64,000 nt of DNA, from assembly GCF_014207745.1 (NCBI RefSeq), contig NZ_JACHJB010000002.1, positions 2,852,001 through 2,916,000 of the forward strand, in the 5' to 3' direction. Origin of the DNA: Nonomuraea muscovyensis (GTDB taxonomy: Bacteria > Actinomycetota > Actinomycetes > Streptosporangiales > Streptosporangiaceae). Positions 1 to 9,490 of the stretch are shown here, piece after piece. The position numbers were made by a program, and so were the translations under genes. How positions within the stretch are numbered: the first letter of the stretch is position 1; each line of letters opens with the position of its first letter. A model generated the notes under the pieces. That model searched no databases. It was not told the DNA's origin and saw only the letters and a program-made list of their open reading frames with translations.

Positions 1-20
1 GTCGCTGAGCAGGGCACGCG

Positions 21-1118
21 CTACCAGCGGCGGGCGCGCGCCATGACGTCGAGCAGCGCGTCACGCTCGGCGGCGAACCGGTCCGGGTCCACGCCCTCGC
101 GCTCGGCCCGCAGGTGGAGCAGCGTGAGCTCGGTCGCCGCCTGCTGGTAGTCGCTCATCGCCCGGCCCAGGCCCTCGCCCCTGGCCCACTTCCGGGCGCG
201 CCTGCGGCCGGGCAGCGAGCTCAGCATCGTGATGTCCTGCTCGGTGACCAGCCCGGTGGACCGGTACCAGGGCAGGTAGGCCCCCATCCGGCCGACGAGC
301 TGCCGGCGCTCGCGCACCGTCACCACGACGAGCAGCACCAGCGCAGCCATGATGACCAGGTAGGCGCCGCCGAGCCAGGGCAGCGACTGCATCGAGGCGC
401 CGCCGTTCCACAGCCCGTGCAGGACGACCGCCGCGAGGTAGCCGAGCGGGATCATGGCCAGCCGGGCGGGCCCGCGCCGGGTCAGGGCGTAGGCCACGCC
501 GAGGCCGATCATCGAGGTGTAGACGGGGTGGCCGAGCGGGTCGATGAGCCCCCGGATCAGGAAGAGCTGCATCGTCGCGCCCATCCCGCCCTGCAGGTAC
601 GCGCTCAGGTAGTAGCCGACGTTCTCCACGGCCGCGAAGCCGAGCCCGGCCAGGGAGGCGTACACGATGCCGTCGGTGAGCCCGTCGATCTCCCGCCTGC
701 GGCGCAGGAGCAGCAGTAAGGCCGACCCCTTGAGCGCCTCCTCGATCACCGGCGCCAGGAACACGGTGCCCACCGCGTCGACCACCTGCGAGCCGTACCC
801 GGCCCGCGCGAACAGCGCCTCGCCGGCCAGCGTGAGCCCGATCGCCAGCACGACCGCCACGCCCGCCCCCCACGCGAACGCGAACGCCAGGTGCAGGCGC
901 GGCTCCGGCTCCAGCCGGTCGAGGGAGAGCACCGCGGCGAGCAGCACGGGCAGCGGCGCGACCGCCAGCAGCAGCGACAGGCCGAAGCCGACGGGCCCGC
1001 CGCCCGCCATGAAGATCCCGAGCACGACGACGGCCGCCAGGCTCGAGATCACCAGGCCGATCAGCAGGGCCTTGCTGGGCCGGTGGATCGGCAGCGCGGA
1101 CCGAAGGTGGACCGTCAT
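21..1118 (-). CDS. PrsW-family intramembrane metalloprotease
   Basis: This 365-residue polytopic membrane protein is a likely PrsW/CPBP-type glutamic or metallo-protease that cleaves membrane-anchored substrates such as anti-sigma factors. About eight hydrophobic segments are visible. The family motif EExxK is present (IEEALK, residues 125-130), followed by the AVEN motif (GFAAVENVGYY) and conserved histidines in GHPVY and HGLWNG. The open frame extends further upstream, but ATG 1118 (or GTG 1124) follows a GGGAGAAAGG ribosome site and fits the family start. The C-terminal 90 residues are soluble and charged. The substrate cannot be told from the context. Confidence 0.85.
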   Translation of the reverse strand: MTVHLRSALPIHRPSKALLIGLVISSLAAVVVLGIFMAGGGPVGFGLSLLLAVAPLPVLLAAVLSLDRLEPEPRLHLAFAFAWGAGVAVVLAIGLTLAGEALFARAGYGSQVVDAVGTVFLAPVIEEALKGSALLLLLRRRREIDGLTDGIVYASLAGLGFAAVENVGYYLSAYLQGGMGATMQLFLIRGLIDPLGHPVYTSMIGLGVAYALTRRGPARLAMIPLGYLAAVVLHGLWNGGASMQSLPWLGGAYLVIMAALVLLVVVTVRERRQLVGRMGAYLPWYRSTGLVTEQDITMLSSLPGRRRARKWARGEGLGRAMSDYQQAATELTLLHLRAEREGVDPDRFAAERDALLDVMARARRW

Positions 1119-1260
1119 CGTCACGCCTTTCTCCCTGGGGCCTCCCACTATGGATCCGCGGCATCTACGGACGCTTGACGGCCGCTTGCGGGCCCCGATC
1201 CACCCGTGCGTTTCTGCGGAACGCCGGTACAGTGCCCGTAAAGAGGGAGGAAAATCACTA

Positions 1261-1731
1261 ATGCCGGACGAAAGCCACGGACCGGGCGGCGCGCCTCTCG
1301 GGGACGAGCAGTTGTCGAGCCTGCTGGGCAGCCAGCGGTTCGGCGCGCTGGCGACCGGCACGGGCGGCGGCCGCCCCCACGTGTCCACGGTCCGGTACGC
1401 CTGGGACCCCGCCCAGCGGGTGGTGCGGATCTCGACGACCGCCGACCGGCTCAAGGTGGGCCGGCTGCACGAGGACCCGCGCGGCGCCCTCTACGTGGCC
1501 AGCGACGACTTCGGGTCGTTCGCGGTGGCCGAGGGCCTGGCGGAGCTGTCGCCGGTGAGCACCGAGCCGGGCGACGAGGTGAGCCGGGAGCTGCTGGCCC
1601 TGCGGCCGGAGCCCCGCGACGCGGCGGAGGAGGCCGCGTACCTGCGGCGGATGGTCGCCGACCGGCGCATGGTGATCAGGTTGCGGGTGACGCGGCTGTA
1701 CGGGACCGTGGTCCCGGCCACCCGACCCTGA
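1261..1731 (+). CDS. PPOX-class (probably F420-dependent) flavin-type oxidoreductase
   Basis: This 156-residue protein has the split beta-barrel fold of pyridoxamine 5'-phosphate oxidase-like proteins. The N-terminal segment SLLGSQRFGALATGTGGGRPHVSTVRY and the strand VRISTTADRLKVGRLHEDPR are typical of actinobacterial F420-binding PPOX enzymes, which reduce small substrates in the cytosol. The ATG follows GAGGGAGGAAAATCACTA, a good ribosome site. It is divergent from the PrsW gene. The cofactor assignment (F420 rather than FMN) rests on family resemblance only. Confidence 0.75.
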   Translation: MPDESHGPGGAPLGDEQLSSLLGSQRFGALATGTGGGRPHVSTVRYAWDPAQRVVRISTTADRLKVGRLHEDPRGALYVASDDFGSFAVAEGLAELSPVSTEPGDEVSRELLALRPEPRDAAEEAAYLRRMVADRRMVIRLRVTRLYGTVVPATRP

Positions 1732-1736
1732 CCCCC

Positions 1737-2912
1737 TCAGCGCAGCGCCTCGACCGGCTCCATGCGGGCGGCGCGCAGCGCCGGATACAGCCCGGCCAGC
1801 AGCCCCACCACGGCCCCGGCCAGCGGCGCCGCCGCCGCCAGCCGCACGTCCAGCACGGGCGTCCACTGCCGGGCGGCCGAGATCGCCACGATCGCCGCCA
1901 CCCCCAGGCTGGCGCCGATCACCCCGCCCGTCAGCCCGACCAGCGTCGACTCCAGCAGGAACTGGCCCGCGATGTGCCGGCGCGCCGCGCCCAGCGCCCG
2001 GCGCAGCCCGATCTCGGGCTTGCGCTCCATCACCGTGACCAGCGTGACGTTGGCGATGCCGACGGCGCCGACGACCAGCGAGACCAGCCCGAGGATCAGG
2101 AACAGGGCGTTGACGTCGCCCTGCACGGCGTCCCGCGCCCTGGTCGGCGTGGCCGGGGCGGTGACCTGGAGCAGGTTGCGGTGGCCGGGGCTGAGCGCGG
2201 CCGGCGCCTGCCCGGCGATCAGCTCGGCGGCGCCGAGCCGGGTGTTGACCAGCACCCGGGTGACGTCGCGCAGTCCGAACCTGCGGCCGATGGTGGGCGG
2301 GATGAGCACGGCGCTGCTCAGGTTGCGCTCGCGGCGCAGGTCGCCGAGAACGCCGATGACCGTGTAGGGCTGCTCGCCGATGAACACGGCGGGCGACCGG
2401 TCGAGCCTGGTGACGCCGAGCAGCCGGGCCGCCTGCTCACCGAGCACCACGACCCGTTCCTTCCTGGCCACGTGCCCCTGGTCGAAGAAGCGGCCCAGCA
2501 TCATGCGCCCGCGCGCGGCGGACGGCAGGCCGGGTGTGGCGGACACCACGGTGAGCGTCCGCCCACCGGCCCTGGTCGGGTCGACGAGCCGGTTGGCGCG
2601 CACGGCGACGTTCGCGCTCTCGTCGCTCTCGGCCAGCGCCGCCGCCGACGACACGCCGCGCAGCCGGGTCACCTGGTCGACGGCGTCCCAGGCCACGAGC
2701 GGCGAGTCGTGCTCGGGCACGTCCACGGTGACGGCCGTGGCGGTCAGCTCGTCGAACCGGCCGACGATCTGGTTGCCGGCCGTGGCCGCCACGCCGAGCG
2801 TGACGACGAGCGTCGTGATGCCGAGCACCGTCCCGAGCGTGGTGAGCGCCGTCCGGACCGGCCGGGCCAGCATCCCGGCGAGAGCCTCGCCGGCGAGGTC
2901 GCGCACGTCCAT
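1737..2912 (-). CDS. MacB/FtsX-type ABC transporter permease
   Basis: This 391-residue permease has one N-terminal membrane helix (about residues 18-40), a large extracytoplasmic MacB_PCD-like domain, and three C-terminal helices (FLILGLVSLVVGAVGIANVTLVTV onward) of the FtsX domain. The junction motif ERKPEIGLRRALGA is characteristic of MacB-type permeases. It probably acts mechanically with the ATPase and the HlyD-like adaptor encoded just upstream to export a lipid, peptide or drug. A single base separates it from the ATPase stop, so the two are co-translated. It is the last gene of the five-gene leftward operon. Confidence 0.9.
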   Translation of the reverse strand: MDVRDLAGEALAGMLARPVRTALTTLGTVLGITTLVVTLGVAATAGNQIVGRFDELTATAVTVDVPEHDSPLVAWDAVDQVTRLRGVSSAAALAESDESANVAVRANRLVDPTRAGGRTLTVVSATPGLPSAARGRMMLGRFFDQGHVARKERVVVLGEQAARLLGVTRLDRSPAVFIGEQPYTVIGVLGDLRRERNLSSAVLIPPTIGRRFGLRDVTRVLVNTRLGAAELIAGQAPAALSPGHRNLLQVTAPATPTRARDAVQGDVNALFLILGLVSLVVGAVGIANVTLVTVMERKPEIGLRRALGAARRHIAGQFLLESTLVGLTGGVIGASLGVAAIVAISAARQWTPVLDVRLAAAAPLAGAVVGLLAGLYPALRAARMEPVEALR

Positions 2913-2913
2913 G

Positions 2914-3580
<667 letters not shown>

Positions 3581-3588
<8 letters not shown>

Positions 3589-5353
3589 CGCCCACCACCA
3601 CCCGGTCGCCCGCGCGCAGGTCGCCGGTCACCTCGACCTTGCCGTCCGCGGTGAGCCCGGTGCGCACCTCGACCTCCTTGACCTGGTCCGGCGCCACCTC
3701 GACCTGCACCCGCGGGCGGCCGTCGGCGGCGGTCACCACGGCGGCCGACGGGACGGCCAGCACCTGCGCGCCGGTGGCGCCGACCGTCACGCGGGCCGTG
3801 ACCGTCTCCCCGGACCAGCGCTTCAGCCCGGCCGCCGACGACGGGGTGATCAGGACGGGCTCGGAGCCGGCCTCCTGCTCGCCGTCGTCCTTCTGCCTGG
3901 CGGCCACGCCGGCCGCCCGCTCCCCGATGGCGGTCAGCGTGGCGGGGTACGTCCTGCCGGTCTCGGTCTCGATGACCGCCCGCATGCCCTCCTTGAGCAG
4001 GTCGGCGTCGGCGGCCTCGACGGCGCCCGCGACGACGAACGACGAGCCGGTCACGGTGGCGACCGCCTTCTCGACTGTCTCACCGGCCTTGACCTGCGTC
4101 TTGTGCAGGCGGACGGGCAGCTTGGGCAAGAAGACGATCTCACCGGGCGGGATGGTGGTGCCGTACGTGCGCTCGAACTCAGCGAGCAGCGCCCCCGCGG
4201 CTGCCAGGTCCTCCTTCGCGCCGGCCACCTTGAGCCGCGCCGGTGAGAGGTGCCGAGCCTGGCGCAGTGCCTGCTCGGCGGTCCGCAGGGCCTCCTTCCT
4301 GTCGCGTACGGTCTTGCGCGCCTCCTCCAGCCGCCCGGCCCGGGCCTCGCCGGCCTCGCGTTCCAGCCGGTCGAGAGCCGCCCGGGCGGCGTCCAGCTCC
4401 GCCCGGGCGTTGGCGACCCGGAGTTCCGGCAACCGGGTGTCGGCGGGCGGCGTGGGCGCGGGTCCCGGAGAGGGTGCTGTGGTCGTGGGCGTGGGCCCGG
4501 CAGTGGATGCGGTGGGTGCGGCGGTGGGCGGCCTCGTGGCCTCGGCGAGCGCCTGTTCGGCTTCCAGGAGCTTCTCCTCGGCGGCCCGCACGGCGGCTTC
4601 GGCGGCGTCCCACCTCGTCTCCTCCTCCGGAGTGAGCCGCTGCCGCACGGCCCGGTCGAGCGCGCGCTCGGCCGCCTTCAGGTCCGCCTCGGCGTTGCTC
4701 ATCCTGGTCTTCAGCGGCAGCACGTCCCGGCCGGCGTCGAGCGCCCTGCGTTCCGCCGCGAGGGTCTCGCGCGCGGTCCGTACGGCTTTGCGCAGCGTCT
4801 CGCGCTGCTGCCTGGCCTCCAGGGTCGGTTGCTGGGCGGTGTACCCCTTCCTGGCGTAGAAGCGGGTGACGGCGGCGACGGTCGCCCGGTCGAACACCCC
4901 GGTGACGGGCGGCCGGTGGCCGAGCCGGCGCAGCGCCCGCTGGAGCTGTCTGACGTCGGCCCCCTTCGCGCCGGGGACGATCGTGCGGTGCATCGGCACC
5001 TTGCCGGTGAGGACGAACACCGGGCGGCCGTTGACCTCCATGAGCAGGCCGCCCTCCCTGAGCCGGCCGGGACGCGGCGCCCGGGTGGCCCGCTGCAGCG
5101 CGTCCTGCCCGCCGACGACACCGGCCAGCGTGACCGCGAGGGGGGAGCCGTACTCCAGGGTGCCGCTGACGACGACGGTGCTGGTCAGCTTGACCCGCTC
5201 GACGGGCGCCGTGACCAGCGACGGTCTCGGCGGCCTGCGCAGCGCGGCCTCGTCGGCCGGGGAGCGCAGGCGGGTGCTGACGGCCCATCCGGCGCCCGCG
5301 ATCACGAGGACGCCGGCGAGCACGATGAGCAGAACCTTACGAGGGGATTTCAT
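3581..5353 (-). CDS. HlyD/MacA-like adaptor with a peptidoglycan-binding domain and long coiled coil
   Basis: This 590-residue membrane-fusion-type subunit begins with a short cytosolic stretch and a signal anchor (VLLIVLAGVLVIAGAGWAV). A PG_binding_1 module follows (about residues 125-175, GAKGADVRQLQRALRRLGH), then an approximately 230-residue alanine/glutamate/arginine-rich coiled coil interrupted by a Pro/Thr-rich linker, and beta-barrel segments (VLAVPSAAVVTAADGRPRVQVEV) near the C-terminus. In monoderms such proteins sit outside the membrane and couple the ABC permease to substrate or wall. The Pro/Thr linker inside the hairpin is unusual compared with proteobacterial MacA. It overlaps the ATPase gene by 8 bases. 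Confidence 0.85.
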
Positions 5354-5362
5354 GATCGTCGG

Positions 5363-6244
5363 CTACAGGCCGTACCGCTCGCCGACCTCGGCCGCGATCT
5401 TCTCGGCCTTCGGCCGGTAGACGCGGTAGAAGTCCTTGCCGCACTCCAGGTCGTCCAGGGCCAGCCTGATCTCCCTGTCCAGGAAGCGGCGGGCCTCGGC
5501 AGGCGAGAGTTTCGGAAGGTAGCCGGAGTCGTTGTCCGGGTCGTACGCGGGGATCGACTCGTCGTCCTTGCGCGCCAGCTCGTGCAACTCCCGGCCGATC
5601 ATCGCGCCGCCCCACTTGGCGACGTCCAGCGGCTTGGCCGAGGTCATCCGGTGGCCCTTGGCCACCATGCAGTCGGCCATCGCGGAGGCGAGCCGCACCA
5701 GTTGGGGGTCCCCGTCGACCTCGCTCCGCATGCGCCGGCTGATCAGCACGTTGACCTTCAGTCCGTGGTCATGGGCGGAGGTGACGTCCATGCCGGTGAC
5801 CTTCTTGATGGACTGGGCCTCGCAGGTGTCGGAGGCCTTCGCGTACGCCTTCTGCTGTGTGTCCGACAGGTCGTTCCTGATGGCGTGGTTGGGATTCTCG
5901 GGCGGGGTGACGCTCCCCGGCAGCTCGTCGCGGTAGACGAGTATGGAGGAGATCCCGAATCCGTACTTCGCCCGGTAGGCCTTGTCGGCCTCGTAGTCGC
6001 CGGACTGCAGTCGCCGGTCCTCCTCCGACGGCGGGGTGTCCGGGTAGACGAACGGGACGTACCTGAAGCCCTTGCCCTTCATGCAGTCGGCCTTGAGCAC
6101 CTGCACCTGGTGCTCGCGGTCCTGTCGCGACGTGGACGTGGACGTGGACGTGGACGTGGCCGACGGCGGCGTGGCCGTGCTCGTCGCGCACCCTCCGAGG
6201 ACCAGGGCGAGGGCCGCCACCGCGGGCGCCGATCGTACGATCAT
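5363..6244 (-). CDS. Predicted lipoprotein, paralogue of the next gene upstream
   Basis: This 293-residue protein has a lipoprotein signal peptide (MIVRSAPAVAALALVLGGC, lipobox LGGC). A Ser/Thr tract encoded by five GACGTG hexamers follows, then a soluble domain with the landmarks DCMKGKGFRYVPFV, LSDTQQKAY, MADCMVAKGHRM and LDDLECGKDFY. The same landmarks occur in the neighbouring gene, so the pair arose by duplication. I do not recognise a named domain. ATG 6244 is chosen because it overlaps the stop of the upstream paralogue (TGATG) and starts the signal peptide. It lies 9 bases before the adaptor gene, so it probably works in the same export system on the outer face of the membrane. Confidence 0.85.
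   Translation of the reverse strand: MIVRSAPAVAALALVLGGCATSTATPPSATSTSTSTSTSRQDREHQVQVLKADCMKGKGFRYVPFVYPDTPPSEEDRRLQSGDYEADKAYRAKYGFGISSILVYRDELPGSVTPPENPNHAIRNDLSDTQQKAYAKASDTCEAQSIKKVTGMDVTSAHDHGLKVNVLISRRMRSEVDGDPQLVRLASAMADCMVAKGHRMTSAKPLDVAKWGGAMIGRELHELARKDDESIPAYDPDNDSGYLPKLSPAEARRFLDREIRLALDDLECGKDFYRVYRPKAEKIAAEVGERYGL
6129..6158. repeat. Hexanucleotide microsatellite (five GACGTG units)
   Basis: Five perfect tandem copies of GACGTG encode an alternating Ser-Thr tract just after the lipobox of the downstream lipoprotein. Unit changes would alter linker length without shifting the frame. Confidence 0.9.
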
Positions 6245-7107
6245 CAGCCCATCACCCCGAACTGCTCGCTGATCCGCCGCTCGATCTGCCGGAACCTCGG
6301 CTGGTACGCCGCGTAGAAGTCCTTGCCGCACTCCAGGTCGTCCAGGGCGACCTTGATCTCCCGGTCCAGGTGACGGCGCGCCTCCACGGGGCTCAACCGG
6401 CTCGGCTCGTAGTACTCGCCCTCGGGCAGGCCGGTGTCCGGGATGTCGTCGTTCTTGGCGATCTCGTTCTTCTGCGCGGTGAACAGGTCCCACCCCCAGG
6501 TGTGCAGGGCCGTCGGCTTGGTCGAGGTCATCCGGTGGCCCTTGCCGGAGAGGCAGTCGGCCATGGCCGAGGCGAGGCCGACGAGCTCCGGGTCCCCGTC
6601 GAGCTCACGCTTCACGGTCTGGTCGATGAGCCGGTTGATCTGGGCGAACCGGTCTTCTTCGGACTTCACGACCTTGCCGGTGACCTTGGTGATCGCCTCC
6701 GCCTGACAGGACGGCTCCGCCTTGTCGTAGGCCTCCTGCTGGGCGGGCGAAAGATCCCTCTTGATCTTCCAGTTCGGGTTGGCCCCGGGGTCGTCGACGT
6801 CCTTGGGCTGGTGCGGATGAACGAGGTGGTAGAAGACGCCGAAGCCCCGCTTCGAGCGCTCCGCCTTCATCGCCGCGTGGTCGCCGCCGTGCGCCTTCTC
6901 CTGCTCGTCGCCGAACTCGAGCGGGGGCGCCACGAACGGGACGTACGTGAAGCCCCTGCCTTTCATGCAGTCCGCCAGCGCCGCCTGGATCTGGCGGGCC
7001 GTGTCCTTCTCGGGTGCGGGCGCGGCCGAGGACTGCACCGTCGTGCTCATCCGGCATCCGGCGAGCACGCCGAGCAAGGCCGCAGCCACTAGTGATCGTC
7101 TGGGCAT
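6244..7107 (-). CDS. Predicted lipoprotein, first gene of the efflux operon
   Basis: This 287-residue protein has a signal peptide with lipobox LAGC (MPRRSLVAAALLGVLAGC). Its soluble domain is similar throughout to the following gene: DCMKGRGFTYVPFV, LSPAQQEAYDKAE, MADCLSGKGHRM, LDREIKVALDDLECGKDFY. The paired Cys in DCMKG and ECGKDF are kept in both paralogues. The family is unknown to me. There is no Shine-Dalgarno before ATG 7107; the -10 element ends 8 bases upstream, so the message is probably leaderless. It heads an operon with the second lipoprotein, adaptor, ATPase and permease. Confidence 0.85.
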   Translation of the reverse strand: MPRRSLVAAALLGVLAGCRMSTTVQSSAAPAPEKDTARQIQAALADCMKGRGFTYVPFVAPPLEFGDEQEKAHGGDHAAMKAERSKRGFGVFYHLVHPHQPKDVDDPGANPNWKIKRDLSPAQQEAYDKAEPSCQAEAITKVTGKVVKSEEDRFAQINRLIDQTVKRELDGDPELVGLASAMADCLSGKGHRMTSTKPTALHTWGWDLFTAQKNEIAKNDDIPDTGLPEGEYYEPSRLSPVEARRHLDREIKVALDDLECGKDFYAAYQPRFRQIERRISEQFGVMG

Positions 7108-7114
7108 GGCAGAG

Positions 7115-7145
7115 GACCATACTCCGTTTAACGGAGTATGGTCAA
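7115..7145 (-). promoter_or_regulatory. Promoter embedded in a perfect 29-bp palindrome
   Basis: Bases 7115-7143 form a perfect inverted repeat with 14-bp arms (GACCATACTCCGTT) around one central base. Read leftward, it contains -35 TTGACC (7140-7145), an 18-bp spacer and -10 TATGGT (7116-7121), placing the transcription start at or next to ATG 7107. The symmetry and its position over the core promoter are as expected for a dimeric repressor such as a TetR-family protein. The cognate regulator is not evident nearby. Confidence 0.75.
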
Positions 7146-8023
7146 TCCAGGACGGCGCGGCGATGGTCTCCCGGCACGAACGCCGCGGCGGCCGTCAGCA
7201 CCGCCAGCAGTCCCCAGTAGGCCAGATGCTGGCGCGTCAGGCCGGTGAGATGCTCCGCGAGCTGGGCGGAGACCACCAGCAGGTAGAGCGAGGCGGCGAG
7301 CGCCCAGCGCGCGTCACGAGCCTTGCGCGCCGCCCAGACGGCCAGGCACAGCACCCCCACCTCAAGCGCCAGCCGGCCGAGGCCGATCGCGGGCGCCGGC
7401 CCGTCCGGCATCCAGGCGGGCCCCGCCCACGCCGCCGGCGGCACCGCCGCCAACCACCACCAGGACCGGGGTCGCGGCCGGTCCCCGGCGGCCAGCACCA
7501 GCAGGCCGCAGCACACCACCGCGTACCCCACCGCGACGATCGCCGGCCCGCTCGCCGCGAACAGCGGCCGGCCGGCGAAGAACCCCGGATAGACCGGCAG
7601 CAGCGTCACGTCGACCGGCTGCCACGCCGTGGCGATCATCATGGCCTTCGCCCCGCTCAGCGCCGCGCCGGCCAGCGCCGCCCACACGCGGCCGCGCAGC
7701 ACGGCCAGCAGCCCGAACGCGGACGCCAGCGCCCACACGGGAACCGTCTGCGCGTACGGCAACAGCACCGCGAGCTGCGCGGCCATCACGGCCGTCACGC
7801 CCAGGTGCAGGCCGTCCCGCCAGGCGTCGCCCCGCGCCGCGTGCCGCACCCGCTCGCCCAGCCCGCCGCCGACGAGCCCGGCCGCCTGACGCGCCTCCGG
7901 CACCGTACGGCCCGGCTCGGCGCAGTCGAGCAGGACACCCAGCAGTTCCTCGCCGTGGGCGGCCCGGTAGGCGCGCGGATAGGCCAGCAGCAGCAGCCGG
8001 TAGCGGCGTTCGAGCGGCGTCAC
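7142..8023 (-). CDS. Membrane protein of the PadR-linked type, function unknown
   Basis: This 293-residue protein starts with a soluble segment (ERRYRLLLLAYPRAYRAAHGEELLGVLLD) that I recognise from many actinobacterial membrane proteins encoded directly after PadR regulators. Several hydrophobic helices follow. The role is unknown. Its start overlaps the PadR gene by 4 bases (ATGA), so the two are co-translated. Its stop lies inside the operator palindrome of the next operon. Confidence 0.8.
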   Translation of the reverse strand: MTPLERRYRLLLLAYPRAYRAAHGEELLGVLLDCAEPGRTVPEARQAAGLVGGGLGERVRHAARGDAWRDGLHLGVTAVMAAQLAVLLPYAQTVPVWALASAFGLLAVLRGRVWAALAGAALSGAKAMMIATAWQPVDVTLLPVYPGFFAGRPLFAASGPAIVAVGYAVVCCGLLVLAAGDRPRPRSWWWLAAVPPAAWAGPAWMPDGPAPAIGLGRLALEVGVLCLAVWAARKARDARWALAASLYLLVVSAQLAEHLTGLTRQHLAYWGLLAVLTAAAAFVPGDHRRAVLD

Positions 8024-8358
8024 GCCGTGGCGGGGCGGTCGATGACCAGGGCGGCGGCCCGCTGCATGCGCAGCGCCTCGGCCTCCAGCACCGCGCGACC
8101 CTCCTCGGCCAGGCGGAAGTAGCGCCGGTTGCGGCCCGCGACCGTCTCCTCCCGGTCCACCACGATCAGGCCCCGGTCGTTGAGCCGCTCCAGGACGCCG
8201 TAGAGGGTGCCCACGGACGGGCTCACCCGCCGGCCCGACAGCTCGGCCACCACCTTCATGATCGCGTGGCCGTGCAACGGCCCGTCGAGCAGTGCGGTGA
8301 GCACGTAGTACATGGGCTCGCTGACTTCACCGGTCCCCCTGGGCATGCCGCCGAACAT
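8020..8358 (-). CDS. PadR-family transcriptional regulator
   Basis: This 112-residue winged-helix regulator has the PadR core YYVLTALLDGPLHGHAIMKVVAELSGRRVSPSVGTLYGVLERLNDRGLI, followed by the beta-wing (ETVAGRNRRYFRLAEEGRAVL) and a short C-terminal helix. The open frame is longer, but ATG 8358, 6 bases after a GAGG motif, gives the usual length. It likely controls itself and the downstream membrane protein, as is common for this pair. The effector is unknown. Confidence 0.85.
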   Translation of the reverse strand: MFGGMPRGTGEVSEPMYYVLTALLDGPLHGHAIMKVVAELSGRRVSPSVGTLYGVLERLNDRGLIVVDREETVAGRNRRYFRLAEEGRAVLEAEALRMQRAAALVIDRPATA

Positions 8359-8425
8359 AACACGCCTCGCGCCGTGCGGCGGCGGGGCTACGATGGCGGG
8401 CAACCAGCCGACGAAGGGCGACGAG

Positions 8426-9382
8426 ATGTCCGTCCTGATCCGCACCGACGACGTGCCGCCCGCCCGGCGCCACGAGTCCTGGCGGAGCATCGTGTGCGAC
8501 ACGCTCGGCCCGCTCGACATCCGCATCGACCCCGACGCGCCGCTGCGCGGCGAGATCGACGCCGGGCCGCTCGGACCCGTGGGCGTCGGCAGGGTGCGCA
8601 CCTCCACACCGCACAGCGTCCACCGCACCCCCGGCCTGATCCGCCGGGGCGGCGGCGAACTCTACCGGATGGTGCTGGCGCTGGCCGGCGGCCCCGTGGT
8701 CGAGCAGGACGGCAGGTCCACCCGGCTGCGGCCGGGCGAGTTCACCGTCTACGACTTCGCCCGGCCCTACCGGCTCGGCTACACCGCGGGCGTGGACCTC
8801 GCGGTGTTCAGCCTGCCCCGCGAGGCGCTGCCGCTGCCGTACGAGTCCGTCGCCCGCCTCACCGCGGTGCCGATCGCCACGGACGACGGCACCGCCGCAC
8901 TGGCCGCGCCCCTGCTGCGCCGGGTGACCCTCGACCTCGACACCTACTCACCCGCCAGCGCCGCCCGGCTGTCCACCGTCGTCATGGACCTGCTCGCCAC
9001 CGTCGTCGCCGAGCGGGCCGAGCAGGCCGGCGCCCTGCCCGAGGAGTCGCGGGCGCGGACGCTGTCCCTGCGCGTGGACGCCTTCATCGAGGCGAACCTT
9101 TCCGACCCCGCCCTCGGCCCCCGCACCGTCGCGGCCGCCTGCCACGTCTCGCCGCGCCAGCTCCACCGGCTGTTCGAGGCGCGCGGCAGCACCGTGGCCG
9201 CCTGGATCCGGCACCGCCGCCTGGAGCGCTGCCGCCGCGACCTCGCCGACCCCGCCCTGCGCGACGTGCCCGTGGGCGGCGTCGCCGCGCGCTGGGGCCT
9301 GCCCGACCCGGCCCACTTCAGCCGGGTGTTCCGACAGGCGTACGGGATGCCGCCCGTCGAGTACCGCCGCGCCCGGCTCTGA
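8426..9382 (+). CDS. AraC-family transcriptional regulator
   Basis: This 318-residue regulator has an N-terminal AraC-binding-like cupin domain (to about residue 190) and a C-terminal double HTH (DAFIEANLSDPALGPRTVAAACHVSPRQLHRLFEARGSTVAAWI, then WGLPDPAHFSRVFRQAYGMPPVEYR). It resembles the AraC_binding_2 subgroup common in Actinobacteria. ATG 8426 follows a GAAGGGCGACGAG stretch; an ATG at 8393 is possible. It is divergent from padR and points toward the VOC and hydrolase genes, which it may regulate. Confidence 0.9.
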   Translation: MSVLIRTDDVPPARRHESWRSIVCDTLGPLDIRIDPDAPLRGEIDAGPLGPVGVGRVRTSTPHSVHRTPGLIRRGGGELYRMVLALAGGPVVEQDGRSTRLRPGEFTVYDFARPYRLGYTAGVDLAVFSLPREALPLPYESVARLTAVPIATDDGTAALAAPLLRRVTLDLDTYSPASAARLSTVVMDLLATVVAERAEQAGALPEESRARTLSLRVDAFIEANLSDPALGPRTVAAACHVSPRQLHRLFEARGSTVAAWIRHRRLERCRRDLADPALRDVPVGGVAARWGLPDPAHFSRVFRQAYGMPPVEYRRARL

Positions 9383-9490
9383 CGCCTGGCACGGATCGTC
9401 AAGCGGGCGGCACGGGAACACAAGCCCGGCGGGGCGCCGGTCAGCACACTGGAGACGTACGCATCCCCCACCCCGGAAGAGGAGCCACCG

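Noticed and set aside
7115..7143. Palindrome as a terminator for the gene ending at 7142
   Set aside because: No U-tract follows, and the palindrome exactly covers -35 and -10 elements of the next operon, so an operator explains it better.
7115..7143. The nearby PadR protein as binder of the 29-bp palindrome
   Set aside because: PadR sites are usually ATGT-N8-ACAT-like and lie upstream of padR itself; this symmetry does not match. The link cannot be excluded but is unsupported.
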